Shown: one piece after another, positions 21,714 through 30,404 of the stretch
Layout of the letters: each line of letters starts with the position of its first letter
How positions within the stretch are numbered: position 1 is the first letter of the stretch
Position numbers and translations under genes: made by a program
DNA from: a virus
Virus record (IMG/VR): IMGVR_UViG_3300044451_000175
Coordinates: 124,001 to 188,000 of that record
Length of the DNA: 64,000 bases
Direction: 5' to 3' (one strand)
The notes under the pieces: generated by a model
What the model was told of the DNA's origin: nothing
Databases searched by the model: none
What the model saw: the letters and a program-made list of their open reading frames with translations, nothing else

Positions 21714-23805
21714 TCTGGTCCAGAAGAAACTTGCTCACCCACCTGCGTGGCTTAGTTCCAATACCCATTATCTAACGATGATGGGTTCGGTGGCCTACGG
21801 GGTGAGCAGCGACACGTCCGACATGGACCTGTACGGCTTTTGTCTGCCGCCGAAGGAAATCGTCTTCCCGCACTTGTCGGGGGAGATTTTCGGTTTCGGC
21901 ACGCAGAAGAAGCGGTTCAACCAGTGGCAGCAGCACCACATCAAAGACCCGTGTGCGATGCAAGGGAAGGGACGGCAGTATGACCTCACGGTCTACAACG
22001 TGGTGGATTACTTCAATCTGTTGATGCAGAACAACCCCAACATGATTGACAGTATTTTCACGCCCGACAACTGCGTGTTGCACATCACGCGGATCGGCAC
22101 GATGGTTCGCGAGAAGCGACGGATGTTCCTCCACAAGAAGTGTTGGCACACCTTCAAGGGGTACGCCTACGCTCAGATGAAGAAGATCCGCAACAAGGAG
22201 CGTGAGTCTTCGTCGCGGCGCGACCTGATCGAGAAGTACGGGTACGACTGCTATCTTGATTCCGAAACTGAATTTCTTACTGAAGCCGGCTGGAAGAAGT
22301 ACGACGATGTGGAGGCCGACGATTCTCTGGCAGTGGTAGATCCGTCAACGGGGAAGATCGGATGGGAAAATTACACCGAACGCATCGACAAGCCTTTCTC
22401 CGGTCCCATGTACGTCGTAGAACCGGCGATGAGCAGGTGTGTGGTTACGCCCAATCACCACATGCTCGTTTCACCCGCACGTCGCTCGGAGGCGACTAAC
22501 TTTTCATACCGTTATTTCGAGGATAAAGCGGACTGGAATTTGGTTCCTTTCTCAACCCTTATGACTGGATCGAGGTCGTGGTTTCACACACGTCGCCGTG
22601 TGGAAGGCAACTGCTTCGACTATTCCGGTGTCACCGACGAGTATTTGGTTTTGGCCGGTCTGTATATTGCCGAAGGCACCATCAACTTCAGGGATGGCAA
22701 GGTCAAGACCGCAAGACTGACCCAGACGCCGAATGGGAAGCAAGAGTTTTTCGAGATGGCTGATCGTATTGCTAGTGCCTTCGACATGAAGCGATACGAC
22801 TACGACAAGGAAACAGTCTGGACCGTTGAGCGTGCTACCGCCGAAAAACTCTATACGGATTTCGGACATGGTTCTGGTAGCAAGAGGCTCCCTCTGTGGT
22901 GTTACAAGTTGTCCGAACGACAGGCTTCCATTCTTTGGAAGAATGCCTGTCTCGGAGACGGAACTCCTACGCCAAACGGCGAAGTCTACTACACCAGTAA
23001 CGCTGCACTTGCTGGCGATGTGCAGGCTATGTTAACATGCGCCGGCGTACTGTGTTCTGTACGCGGGCCTTACAGTTACGAGCGAAACGATGAATGCTTC
23101 GGTAACTGTGACATGTATCAGGTGTATCGGCCTTCGGACCAGTACGCCTACTCCTGCGTAGATTTCAAGAACAGGATTCAGAAATCCGATGATGAGGCGA
23201 CTGAGGTGACGGGCGATGTTCGTGTTGATGGCCTCCGTCATTTCACAGAAGATGACGACCCCAAAACAAGCTGGCCCATCAAGGAACGTATTGTTCAAGA
23301 AGAACGCATCGTGTGTTTCCAAGTCCCATCGGGAACTTTGATCACTCGAAGTAAGGGCCGAGTCGCCCTGCATGGCAATACGAAGTTCGCATACCACCTT
23401 GTTCGTCTGATGAACGAAGTGGAACAGATCATGGTCGAACACGACCTCGATCTGATGCGGAACCGCGAACAGTTGAAGCAGATCCGCGCCGGGTGCTGGA
23501 CCGAGGAGCAACTTGAGGACTACTTCGCCAAGAAGGAAGTATCCCTCGAAGAGACGTACAACAAGAGCGATCTCCGTTGGGGACCGGACGAGCCGGCCAT
23601 CAAGGAACTGCTCCTGAACGTGCTGGAAGAACACTACGGCAACCTCGACAAGTGCGTCATCCGTCAGGACGCGGTCGTGACTGCCCTCCGCAACGTGATC
23701 GGCGCGGCTGATGAAGCCCGCCGCGTACTGGAGCAGATCACATATGAAGAACCTGCTGAGGCGGGCGGCGAACAGTCTGAACAGGCTGTGGCACCGACTG
23801 AGTGA
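21694..23805 (+). CDS. RlaP-like nucleotidyltransferase interrupted by an intein
   Basis: 703 residues from ATG 21694 (GAGGA upstream); the spliced product would be about 326. The N-extein has the nucleotidyltransferase signature MMGSVAYGVSSDTSDMDLYG, the GSxAYG and SDxD pattern of the pol-beta-type RlaP/PF10127 family found in RNA repair operons. The intein starts at Cys186 and ends with HGN before Thr. The C-extein is helical. The protein may add nucleotides to RNA ends. It sits after an HNH gene and before DUF2934 and vWA genes. Confidence 0.85.
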   Translation: MSNIINDLVQKKLAHPPAWLSSNTHYLTMMGSVAYGVSSDTSDMDLYGFCLPPKEIVFPHLSGEIFGFGTQKKRFNQWQQHHIKDPCAMQGKGRQYDLTVYNVVDYFNLLMQNNPNMIDSIFTPDNCVLHITRIGTMVREKRRMFLHKKCWHTFKGYAYAQMKKIRNKERESSSRRDLIEKYGYDCYLDSETEFLTEAGWKKYDDVEADDSLAVVDPSTGKIGWENYTERIDKPFSGPMYVVEPAMSRCVVTPNHHMLVSPARRSEATNFSYRYFEDKADWNLVPFSTLMTGSRSWFHTRRRVEGNCFDYSGVTDEYLVLAGLYIAEGTINFRDGKVKTARLTQTPNGKQEFFEMADRIASAFDMKRYDYDKETVWTVERATAEKLYTDFGHGSGSKRLPLWCYKLSERQASILWKNACLGDGTPTPNGEVYYTSNAALAGDVQAMLTCAGVLCSVRGPYSYERNDECFGNCDMYQVYRPSDQYAYSCVDFKNRIQKSDDEATEVTGDVRVDGLRHFTEDDDPKTSWPIKERIVQEERIVCFQVPSGTLITRSKGRVALHGNTKFAYHLVRLMNEVEQIMVEHDLDLMRNREQLKQIRAGCWTEEQLEDYFAKKEVSLEETYNKSDLRWGPDEPAIKELLLNVLEEHYGNLDKCVIRQDAVVTALRNVIGAADEARRVLEQITYEEPAEAGGEQSEQAVAPTE
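22249..23379 (+). other. intein with LAGLIDADG endonuclease, 377 residues
   Basis: The N-terminal splice block is CYLDSETEFLTEAGWKKYDD. Block B is VTPNHHMLVS. The two LAGLIDADG-type motifs are LAGLYIAEG and ACLGDGT. The C-terminus is VALHGN followed by extein Thr+1. Cys1, terminal His-Asn and Thr+1 are the residues expected for active splicing. Confidence 0.88.
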
Positions 23806-24007
23806 TCCGTTTTTGGCGGGCGAGTATTGGCTCGTTGTCGAATACTCGCCCGCCAAAGATGCCATCTACTACTACACCTACTACGACGAAGCAGAAGCCC
23901 GTGAACACGCCGTTCGTTTGGGCAAGTCAGAATACTTCTGGTACTGGTGGAGCGGGATGTACGGATGGGCTTCGCAGGGTGTTGACATTTACCCGAAACC
24001 CAGATGA
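23744..24007 (+). CDS. hypothetical aromatic-rich small protein
   Basis: 87 residues from ATG 23744 with GGAG upstream, overlapping the nucleotidyltransferase gene by 62 bases. The basic N-terminal helix (MKNLLRRAANSLNRLWHRL) is followed by an unusually Tyr/Trp-rich part (DAIYYYTYYDEA, YFWYWWSGMYGW). Role unknown. Confidence 0.7.
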   Translation: MKNLLRRAANSLNRLWHRLSDPFLAGEYWLVVEYSPAKDAIYYYTYYDEAEAREHAVRLGKSEYFWYWWSGMYGWASQGVDIYPKPR

Positions 24008-24016
24008 GGGGTTGCC

Positions 24017-24181
24017 GTGAACGACAAATTCGACCCCCGAAAGTACATCGAAGAACTCGCCTATCGTCTTTGGCAAGAGGCGGGCGAGCCTCCGAACAGT
24101 GCTTTGCATTTCTGGTTGGAAGCCGAACGGCAATTCGAGCGAACGACCGGCTCCGGTCGCGGCCCGCAAGGTCGTCAATAA
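24017..24181 (+). CDS. DUF2934 family small protein
   Basis: 54 residues from GTG 24017. YIEELAYRLWQEAGEPPNSA followed by LHFWLEAERQ matches the DUF2934 signature, a short helical hairpin of unknown function common in proteobacteria and planctomycetes. The stop is followed 50 bases later by the vWA gene. Confidence 0.75.
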   Translation: MNDKFDPRKYIEELAYRLWQEAGEPPNSALHFWLEAERQFERTTGSGRGPQGRQ

Positions 24182-24233
24182 ACGCAATTCGGATCACTAT
24201 GATAGGTTTGTCGCCGCCCTTCATAGTGAGAAC

Positions 24234-24779
24234 ATGGAAACACCAGAAACATTCGGCCCGCCTATCGTTCCGTCTTCCATAGACGAACCCGAACAACGGC
24301 CGTTGGCCGTCGCGCTCGTTTTTGACATCTCCCGTTCGGCCTACGGCAATCAGCGTGTTGTGGATCTGTTCAAGTCCGCGTTGGTGAAAAAGTTCGCCAA
24401 CATGGAGTACGACAACGTTCTTTTGCTCGGCAACGAGCTACACGAAGATCCGGGTCACGCCGTCGCCGCGATCAGGGAGTACAAGAACCCCGTCCGACGT
24501 TTTAACCAAATGCTCGGCGAAGCCGTTCGGTCGCTGATGCACATCGACCGTTTTTACGTTCGCCGTCTGGTGGTCGTGACCGATCAGTTTGCACAGCCCG
24601 ATTTGACGATTGTCGAGTCGGCGATCAACAAGAACCAAACGTCAATGTCCGACATTGACTTCTACTGTTTAGCCTTCGGGCCGCAGTACGAGCGTGCGGT
24701 CGCCAACTGTAGTTGGGACATTTTCCGCCACGCCGAACCACAAGACATCGAAGCCGCAGTAAACGAGGTGTGCAGTTGA
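24234..24779 (+). CDS. von Willebrand A-like protein
   Basis: 181 residues from ATG 24234; the frame opens earlier. ALVFDISRSAYG carries a DxSxS MIDAS motif, and RRLVVVTDQFAQPD is the later acidic vWA strand, so metal-dependent protein binding is likely. Its stop overlaps the TTG start of the next gene. The nearby TROVE protein also has a vWA domain, and both families recur in RNA-repair loci. Confidence 0.7.
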   Translation: METPETFGPPIVPSSIDEPEQRPLAVALVFDISRSAYGNQRVVDLFKSALVKKFANMEYDNVLLLGNELHEDPGHAVAAIREYKNPVRRFNQMLGEAVRSLMHIDRFYVRRLVVVTDQFAQPDLTIVESAINKNQTSMSDIDFYCLAFGPQYERAVANCSWDIFRHAEPQDIEAAVNEVCS

Positions 24780-25594
24780 ACACAACACAAAGAGTACGAA
24801 TCAAGAAAGAGAATGTTGAAGTCGATGGTTTCGTGGGGCTGGAGTCCACGATCAAGCACCCCGTTTTCGGTCGCAGTCCTGTTGACATCATCGTCCCGTT
24901 CCACGGGCAATACAAGCGACTCATTACCTTGATCGAGAGCGTTTTGAGGGTGCGGAGCAACCCGTATTTGCTCACTCTGGTGGATGACGGTTCGCCCAAT
25001 CCGGGCTTCCTCAAACAACTGGAGAAAGTCCCCCAACTCAACCGGATCAGGTTGGATGAACAAGTCGGTTTCGGCGCGGCTCTACAGGCCGGCTTTCAAG
25101 CGACCAAGCAACCGTTCGTCATGTTCATGCACAGCGACTGCGAAGCCCTCGACCCTTCTTGGATGTTGAGCCTCGGTCAAACCCTGATCGAACTAGAAGA
25201 AAAAGGCGTCGGGATGGTTTCGGCACGCTCGGACAATCCGTTTTGTGATGACACGCGGTTTGAAGGGAAGCTGAATTCTACCTCCGAACACGTCATTCTT
25301 GAATCGGGCGAATCCATGCCGCTCTACTGCGCCATGTGCCGACGCGGACTGTTCAACAAGATCGGAGGGTTCATCAAGAGCTATCCGTTCGCAATGTACG
25401 AGGACCAAGAGTTGTCGTACCGAATGGGCGTCCACGGCGTCAAGCAGGCGATCAGCGGGACCAGTTGGATCAAACACCACGCCAATGCCACTATTAGTGA
25501 AGTTTCGCGATCTAACCCGTTGGCTCTGGGGCAGATGGAGAAGAACTACGACCGCTGTGTCGCGGACATGAAGGCTTGTTTGCCCAAAAAGTGA
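24776..25594 (+). CDS. family 2 glycosyltransferase
   Basis: 272 residues from TTG 24776, overlapping the previous stop (TTGA), with GAGG upstream. VDIIVPFHGQYKRLITLIES and LLTLVDDGSPNPGF are the GT2 nucleotide-sugar-binding strands, FMHSDCEALD is the DXD-like site, and YEDQELSYRMGVHG is the acceptor-side catalytic segment. It may glycosylate DNA, capsid or host surface polymers. It resembles the gene at 32915. Confidence 0.85.
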   Translation: MNTTQRVRIKKENVEVDGFVGLESTIKHPVFGRSPVDIIVPFHGQYKRLITLIESVLRVRSNPYLLTLVDDGSPNPGFLKQLEKVPQLNRIRLDEQVGFGAALQAGFQATKQPFVMFMHSDCEALDPSWMLSLGQTLIELEEKGVGMVSARSDNPFCDDTRFEGKLNSTSEHVILESGESMPLYCAMCRRGLFNKIGGFIKSYPFAMYEDQELSYRMGVHGVKQAISGTSWIKHHANATISEVSRSNPLALGQMEKNYDRCVADMKACLPKK

Positions 25595-25646
25595 TGACGC
25601 GGGCTATATACCTGTACGAGCTAGGCCAGCTTTACAAGGAGAAACC

Positions 25647-25802
25647 ATGCGTTGCAAAAAGCCTGACGGCACTTTCACGAACGCGACTTGGTTGGTGTTT
25701 TACCCGACCTGTCCGAGAACCAATGTCAACCACCTCTGCAACCAGCTTGCGGGTGCTTACGTTGCGGCTGTCACCGTGTGCGGTCAACGACTGTTCCGTT
25801 GA
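25647..25802 (+). CDS. small cysteine-containing protein
   Basis: 51 residues with AAGGAG seven bases before the ATG and a TATATA box about 40 bases upstream. Four Cys (MRCKK, YPTCPRTN, HLCNQ, TVCGQ) in a short hydrophobic protein suggest metal binding or disulfides. A terminator follows directly, so it is a single-gene unit. Confidence 0.65.
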   Translation: MRCKKPDGTFTNATWLVFYPTCPRTNVNHLCNQLAGAYVAAVTVCGQRLFR

Positions 25803-25823
25803 TCTGCGATCTGGAAACAAGAA

Positions 25824-25856
25824 GACCCCGGCTACCGGAAGCCGGGGTTTTTCGTT
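25824..25856 (+). terminator. Rho-independent terminator
   Basis: A nine-bp stem ACCCCGGCT/AGCCGGGGT, then a T tract. Confidence 0.88.
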
Positions 25857-25937
25857 TTCCGTCGTGACAAACAGCGAATTTCGGTCTAGAGTGTCCGTCG
25901 TGACTATCTCGCCGTCAAACCGCGTCCGGGGTTCGTT

Positions 25938-26165
25938 GTGCTGCCAAACAATCTGCTCGACCAAGTGAGGAAGACACTTGGCGAAAATTCCCACACCCAG
26001 AAACTAAGGATCACCGCCGACGACGAAGACGGAGTTCTCGTGTTACGCGGATCGGTTTCTAGTTATTACCTGAAGCAGATGTCACAAGAATCAATTCGGG
26101 GTTTGCTGGACGATTATGATCCGCGCCCCGTTCTCCGCAACCTCATTGAAGTAAACGGGAATTGA
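25938..26165 (+). CDS. BON-domain-like small protein
   Basis: 75 residues from GTG 25938. KLRITADDEDGVLVLRGSVS and SYYLKQMSQESIRG followed by LRNLIEVNGN match the beta-alpha-beta-beta layout of BON domains, which often bind membranes or ligands. No signal peptide is visible. Its stop lies in a 16-bp palindrome. Confidence 0.6.
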   Translation: MLPNNLLDQVRKTLGENSHTQKLRITADDEDGVLVLRGSVSSYYLKQMSQESIRGLLDDYDPRPVLRNLIEVNGN

Positions 26166-26175
26166 CATGTCAATT
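26160..26175. repeat. perfect 16-bp palindrome
   Basis: AATTGACATGTCAATT overlaps the stop codon of the BON-like gene, 80 bases before the HNH gene. It is symmetric enough for a dimeric repressor site. Confidence 0.5.
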
Positions 26176-26203
26176 GACTTCGTTTATCCGCCTCGAAATT
26201 CGC

Positions 26204-26250
26204 CTTCCATTTCATAGATACCTTCGACAATAGGGTCTATGAAATGGAGG
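26204..26250 (+). promoter_or_regulatory. hairpin sequestering the HNH ribosome-binding site
   Basis: A 13-bp perfect stem (26206-26218 with 26236-26248), extendable by a T-G and a C-G pair, buries the GGAGG at 26246-26250 that serves GTG 26255. This would keep endonuclease translation low. Confidence 0.55.
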
Positions 26251-26254
26251 AAGT

Positions 26255-26701
26255 GTGTCTTACTTCAAAGAACGACGTGATCGTCTTTACAGTGCTGGTT
26301 TGTGTGTCAATTGTGGAGTTTCGCCACACACTGCCACGGCAAAGATGTGCGATGAGTGCGGGATCAAAGCAAGGGCTGCTTCCAATGCGTGGCGTGTGGC
26401 CCACCCAGATAAGTGGAAAAAGCTGAAGAACAACAACGCCAAAAAACGGCGAAACGAAACAAGGTTGGAACTGCTTAAAAAGCTCGGTGGCAAATGTGTC
26501 TGTTGTGGCGAGGAAAGAGAGCAGTTTTTGCAGATAGACCATGTCAACCGGGACGGTAGTCGGCATCGAAAGGAATGTCATAACCGTGTTGTCTTGGACT
26601 TGCTGAAGAATCCAGACAAATACCAAACAAGGGTGTTGTGTGCAAATTGTCACTTTGCCATAACCGTATATGGAGCCTGCCCTCATGAGTCTTCTGAATG
26701 A
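26255..26701 (+). CDS. HNH homing endonuclease
   Basis: 148 residues from GTG 26255. Zinc pairs CVNCG, CDECG, CVCCGE and CANCH surround the HNH core LQIDHVNRDGSRHRKE. The C-terminal ITVYGACPHE resembles ICGGVCPHQ in the gene at 21003, so the two are related. It is AT-rich relative to its flanks and overlaps the start of the ligase-like gene by 17 bases. Confidence 0.85.
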   Translation: MSYFKERRDRLYSAGLCVNCGVSPHTATAKMCDECGIKARAASNAWRVAHPDKWKKLKNNNAKKRRNETRLELLKKLGGKCVCCGEEREQFLQIDHVNRDGSRHRKECHNRVVLDLLKNPDKYQTRVLCANCHFAITVYGACPHESSE

Positions 26702-27299
26702 GTATGTCTTCCCGCCTCGTCCGGGCGGCAGTATTACGGCCGGCGACCTGTCATATTACGAAAAGACTGGTCAGTGGCTGGTACAGCCGAAGTTCAACGA
26801 CACCCGCCTGCTCACGCACATTCGGCCCGATGGAACCGTGGTTTTCTGGACCCGGCACCGCACTCGGCCCACCAAATTTGACGCCGCTGGCTTCAGCATC
26901 GAAGTCCTGAAGCACCTCAATCTCGCGCCGGGCCAGGAATACTGGCTCGACGGCGGCGTGATGAATCGCGAGAAAGACGCGGGTGGCGAATTGGTCTTTT
27001 TCGACGTTCTGTGCGTCGGGAAGTACCTGTTTCTGAAGGGCCAAGAGGACCGACTTGCTGCCCTGAGTACAATTTGTCACAACCCGGAGACGTTCAACGA
27101 ACAGGGAACGGCTCTGAAGATCGGCGGGCGACTGTACATGGCCCCGATTTTCCGTAAAAACTTCTCCGAACGTCTCAAGTCGCTCTTGACAGTCAGCTAC
27201 ATTGAGGGCTTAATGCTCAGAAGATGTAGCTCGCAGCTTGACAACTACGGTGTCAAGCAATACGAGGCTTCTTGGATGAAGCGTTGTCGAGTGAAATAG
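26685..27299 (+). CDS. small ATP-dependent ligase-like nucleotidyltransferase
   Basis: 204 residues. Motif I is degenerate (VQPKFNDTR against KxDGxR), with the Lys still available for adenylylation. ELVFFDVLCVGKYLFL, YIEGLMLRR (motif IV) and YEASWMKRCRVK (motif V-like) follow in the proper order. There is no OB domain. It may join RNA or DNA ends or be a non-ligating relative. The HNH gene overlaps its start. Confidence 0.7.
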   Translation: MSLLNEYVFPPRPGGSITAGDLSYYEKTGQWLVQPKFNDTRLLTHIRPDGTVVFWTRHRTRPTKFDAAGFSIEVLKHLNLAPGQEYWLDGGVMNREKDAGGELVFFDVLCVGKYLFLKGQEDRLAALSTICHNPETFNEQGTALKIGGRLYMAPIFRKNFSERLKSLLTVSYIEGLMLRRCSSQLDNYGVKQYEASWMKRCRVK

Positions 27300-27384
27300 T
27301 CTGCAATCCATCGGCTACGGCTGATGTTCAGGCAGAAGCGTTGCCGGATCAAGTAATTCTCACCACGCTCACGAGGAACGTACC

Positions 27385-28602
27385 ATGTCCGCGAAACTGG
27401 CCGAAGGCATCAAGCACGTCTACGGGACGCTCTACGAGATCCCCCACGACATCATCATCATCCCGAAGAAGGGTGAAGAGGGCGCGAACATCCGCTACCT
27501 CTCCGGGGACGACAACAGCCTCGGCGTGGGTTTCGAGAAGCCCGCGATGGACCGGCTCTACGAGTCGATCAAGAGCAGCGGCCTCCACAACCCGCTCATC
27601 TGTCGGTGGATCACGGAGGGCGACGAGAAGACCGTCAAACTGGTTGACGGGGAACGTCGCTGGCGGAACGTCGAACGCCTTCTGGTTAAGGACGAGAAGG
27701 TCTACGACCCGGCCACCAAGAAGATGGTCCCGGCGAGTGAACTCTACGGCAAGTTGTTGGTCCGCGTCTACGACGCCGCCGACGACAAGGAAGCCATCCG
27801 CCTGTCCTACCAAGAGAACCACAGCCGCGTGGCTTTCAACGACAAGGTGGACATCTCGCTGGTCAAGCAACTCCGCGACAAGGGTTTCAAGGACGAGGAG
27901 ATCCTCGACATCACCGGCCAGAAGTCGGACTGGCTGCGTGACACGGACAAGCTGATCGCCGCGTTGGAACAAGACCCCGACACGCTGGACGCCCTGTCCC
28001 ACGGTGTCATCCGCCGTGACGCGGCCCTGATCTTCATCGGGATCGAGGGCAAGGAAGAACGCAAGGACGCCATCAAGATCGCCACCGACTACGCCGACAA
28101 GCAGTACAAGGCGAAGATGGAGAAGCTCGACAAGTCCATCCGCCGCGCCCGGCTACAGAAGGACGAAGCGGCTACCGCCGAGGCAATCGCGGGTGCGAAG
28201 GGTGACGACACGGCCAAGAGTGCGGCGAAGGACAAGAAGGACGCGGCGGCACAGCGGATCGATGACAAGACCCGCGAGAAGACGGAAACCAAACCCGAAG
28301 TCGGTAAGCGTGGCGCGAAGAAGGCCGCGAAGAAGAAGTCCGGTGGCGCTCGGCCGAACGACGGGCCGAGGGCGATGAGCAACAAGAAGATCACGAAAGA
28401 GTTCATCGAACCCTACGACAAGCTGATCAAGGCTCGCGGCGTGCCGGAAGGCGAAACCGACATGGCGTGCCACCCAGACGTTCTCAAGGCGTTCCGCGAC
28501 GTGGCGAAGGCCATCGCGACCAGCGACGAGGGTCAGGCACTGCGGGTGGCGAAGAAGTGGTACAAGCACTTCGTGCTGTACGGCTTCAAGGGCAGCAAGT
28601 AA
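27385..28602 (+). CDS. ParB-like N-terminal domain protein
   Basis: 405 residues. The N-terminal half has the ParB/Srx-like region (LYESIKSSGLHNPLICRW, VKLVDGERRWRNVERLL, the latter the GxRR motif that binds CTP or acts as a nuclease site in relatives). A helical middle is followed by a basic Ala/Lys-rich linker (KRGAKKAAKKKSGGARPND) and a C-terminal helical domain. It may bind DNA for segregation or regulation. It stands alone, followed by a strong hairpin. Confidence 0.8.
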   Translation: MSAKLAEGIKHVYGTLYEIPHDIIIIPKKGEEGANIRYLSGDDNSLGVGFEKPAMDRLYESIKSSGLHNPLICRWITEGDEKTVKLVDGERRWRNVERLLVKDEKVYDPATKKMVPASELYGKLLVRVYDAADDKEAIRLSYQENHSRVAFNDKVDISLVKQLRDKGFKDEEILDITGQKSDWLRDTDKLIAALEQDPDTLDALSHGVIRRDAALIFIGIEGKEERKDAIKIATDYADKQYKAKMEKLDKSIRRARLQKDEAATAEAIAGAKGDDTAKSAAKDKKDAAAQRIDDKTREKTETKPEVGKRGAKKAAKKKSGGARPNDGPRAMSNKKITKEFIEPYDKLIKARGVPEGETDMACHPDVLKAFRDVAKAIATSDEGQALRVAKKWYKHFVLYGFKGSK

Positions 28603-28608
28603 ACAAAA

Positions 28609-28641
28609 CGGGAACACCCGGCAAAACGCCGGGTGTTCCCG
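28609..28641 (+). terminator. strong hairpin terminator
   Basis: A fourteen-bp perfect stem with an AAAAC loop; T-poor 3' side. A promoter-like TACATAATGAC follows at once at 28643. Confidence 0.7.
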
Positions 28642-28656
28642 TCTACATAATGACTG

Positions 28657-28986
28657 ATGATGTACCTTTGCCCCTTCTGTGGCAACCAACTCGACCGCGA
28701 GCTTCGTGACGGCATCGCGGACTGTTACCACTGTCATCGAGTCTTCGACTCCTGCAAGTACAACCAACTCTCTTCTGCCGCCTGGGTCTTGCAGAAAAAC
28801 CCACACGTCGATCTCGACCGCTTCATCTACATGACCAAGTTGTCGCGTGAAGACGCCATCTTCGTGTACGCCTTCATGGTCGATAACTGTTACTCTCACG
28901 AAGAGTTTCAGAAGTACCTGCGGACTTTGGGACTGGCTAAAAAGATCGCTTGCGAACTTGAAGGGTCCGCGATACCATCTACTTGA
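28657..28986 (+). CDS. zinc-ribbon hypothetical protein
   Basis: 109 residues. The N-terminal zinc ribbon CPFCGN...CYHCH is followed by helices (DRFIYMTKLSREDAIFVYAF, YSHEEFQKYLRTLG). The ATG lies 6-7 bases after CATAAT with no visible ribosome site, so the mRNA may be leaderless. Unrecognised; nucleic-acid binding is plausible. Confidence 0.65.
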   Translation: MMYLCPFCGNQLDRELRDGIADCYHCHRVFDSCKYNQLSSAAWVLQKNPHVDLDRFIYMTKLSREDAIFVYAFMVDNCYSHEEFQKYLRTLGLAKKIACELEGSAIPST

Positions 28987-29043
28987 CGACCGATGACTGG
29001 TCGATTGACTTCCACATGACGTGTACTCCTTCCGAGGGCCGTC

Positions 29044-29547
29044 ATGAAGATCCAAGTTCTGGTCGGGATGATCGCGTCCGGCAAATCGACCTACGCGAAG
29101 AATGCGGCGCGGTCGGGCCTTCTGTGCGTCAACGACGACGCCATAGTCAACATGCTGCACGGCGACGACTACTCGCTCTATAGCACCGCTCTCAAGCCAC
29201 TCTACAAGACACTCGAAAACACCGCGATCTCCACCGTACTTGCGATGGGGAAAACAGTCGTCGTTGACCGTGGGCTGAACGTGAGCTTGGAAGGGCGTCA
29301 GCGGTGGCTGGCTCTCGCCAAGAGTTTCGATGTTCCGTGCGAGGCGGTCGTCTTCGACCACGACGGCGTCACGACACACGCCGAACGTCGCGCCAAGTCC
29401 GACTCTCGCGGTCACGACATCGAATACTGGAAGCGTGTCGCTTTCATCCACAATTCCGTCTACAAAATGCCCACCGTCGAAGAGGGGTTCGATAAAATCC
29501 ATCGGATCTCTTTCGATGAAATCACAGCCGGGAAGGTAATCCAATGA
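29044..29547 (+). CDS. P-loop kinase of the polynucleotide-kinase type
   Basis: 167 residues. VLVGMIASGKSTYAKN is the Walker A loop, VNDDAIVNML the acidic substrate-binding segment, TVVVDRGLNVS the next strand, and ERRAKSDSRGH the lid arginines. This matches the kinase half of T4 Pnk and related AAA_33 proteins that phosphorylate 5'-OH ends. No phosphatase domain is present. Its stop overlaps folD. With RNA ligases in the window, end repair is a natural role. Confidence 0.8.
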   Translation: MKIQVLVGMIASGKSTYAKNAARSGLLCVNDDAIVNMLHGDDYSLYSTALKPLYKTLENTAISTVLAMGKTVVVDRGLNVSLEGRQRWLALAKSFDVPCEAVVFDHDGVTTHAERRAKSDSRGHDIEYWKRVAFIHNSVYKMPTVEEGFDKIHRISFDEITAGKVIQ

Positions 29548-30401
29548 CCGCACGCTCACTGTCGGGTCGGCCAGTCGCGGACTCCATCGAAGCAGAAATC
29601 GCCGTAGAAACGCGGCGATTTCTGCTTGAAGAGGGTCGCAAACCTTATCTCGCAGTCGTAGTCGTTGGGAACGACCCGGCCAGTCAGATCTACGTCAACA
29701 AAAAACGAGAAGCCTGCGAGCGGGTCGGCGTCCACTGTTGTATTCACCACTTGCAGACGACGGCAGACTTGATTGCCAAACTCGACAGTCTTTCGGAAAA
29801 CGACGGGTGCGACGGGATCATTCTGCAACTCCCGCTGCCCGGCGGCGAAAGCCCGGCACCGTACTTCAATCACATCGTCTCTTCCAAAGACGTTGACGTT
29901 TTCTCCCCGACGAGCGTCGGCCTGTTGGACCAGGGCAGGTTCGACTGGGAGCCGTGTACCCCTTCGGCCGTGATGCGGATTCTCAAACACTACGAAATCC
30001 CTACGGCCGGCAAGGAAATGGTGATTTTGAATCGCAGTTGGGTGGTGGGTCGCCCGCTGATGGGGATGGCGGTACACAAAGGGGTGGACGCGACGGTCAC
30101 GGTGTGTCATGATATGACTCCCGCCGCGAGTACGGCGCGGCACTGTCGCGAGGCCGACATCATCGTCGTGGCGGTCGGTAAACCGGGGTTTCTGACTTCT
30201 GACATGGTGCGACCGGGTCAGACGGTGATCGATGTCGGGATCAATCGCATCGACGGCAAGGTGGTCGGAGACGCCGCCGCATCGGTGGCCGAGGTAGTTG
30301 AAAACTTGACCCCCGTTCCCGGTGGCGTCGGGCCGGTCACGGTCGCGTGTCTGATCGAGAATGTCGTTCACGCCGCTTCTATTCGTTCCAAACGTAGTTG
30401 A
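29544..30401 (+). CDS. folD: bifunctional methylenetetrahydrofolate dehydrogenase/cyclohydrolase
   Basis: 285 residues, full FolD length. GNDPASQIYVNKKREACERVG includes the active-site Tyr and Lys, IILQLPLPGG and PCTPSAVM bind folate, NRSWVVGRPLMGM is the NADP-binding turn (Asn where Gly-Arg-Ser is usual), and DVGINRIDGKVVGD and PVPGGVGPVTVACL complete the family set. It makes formyl-THF for purine and initiator-tRNA formylation. ATGA overlap with the kinase gene. Confidence 0.95.
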   Translation: MTARSLSGRPVADSIEAEIAVETRRFLLEEGRKPYLAVVVVGNDPASQIYVNKKREACERVGVHCCIHHLQTTADLIAKLDSLSENDGCDGIILQLPLPGGESPAPYFNHIVSSKDVDVFSPTSVGLLDQGRFDWEPCTPSAVMRILKHYEIPTAGKEMVILNRSWVVGRPLMGMAVHKGVDATVTVCHDMTPAASTARHCREADIIVVAVGKPGFLTSDMVRPGQTVIDVGINRIDGKVVGDAAASVAEVVENLTPVPGGVGPVTVACLIENVVHAASIRSKRS

Positions 30402-30404
30402 ATT

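Noticed and set aside
25576-25968. 130-codon plus-strand frame after the glycosyltransferase
   Set aside because: It overlaps a better 51-residue gene with AAGGAG and runs through a terminator; its sequence is Ser/Arg/Thr-rich without structure.
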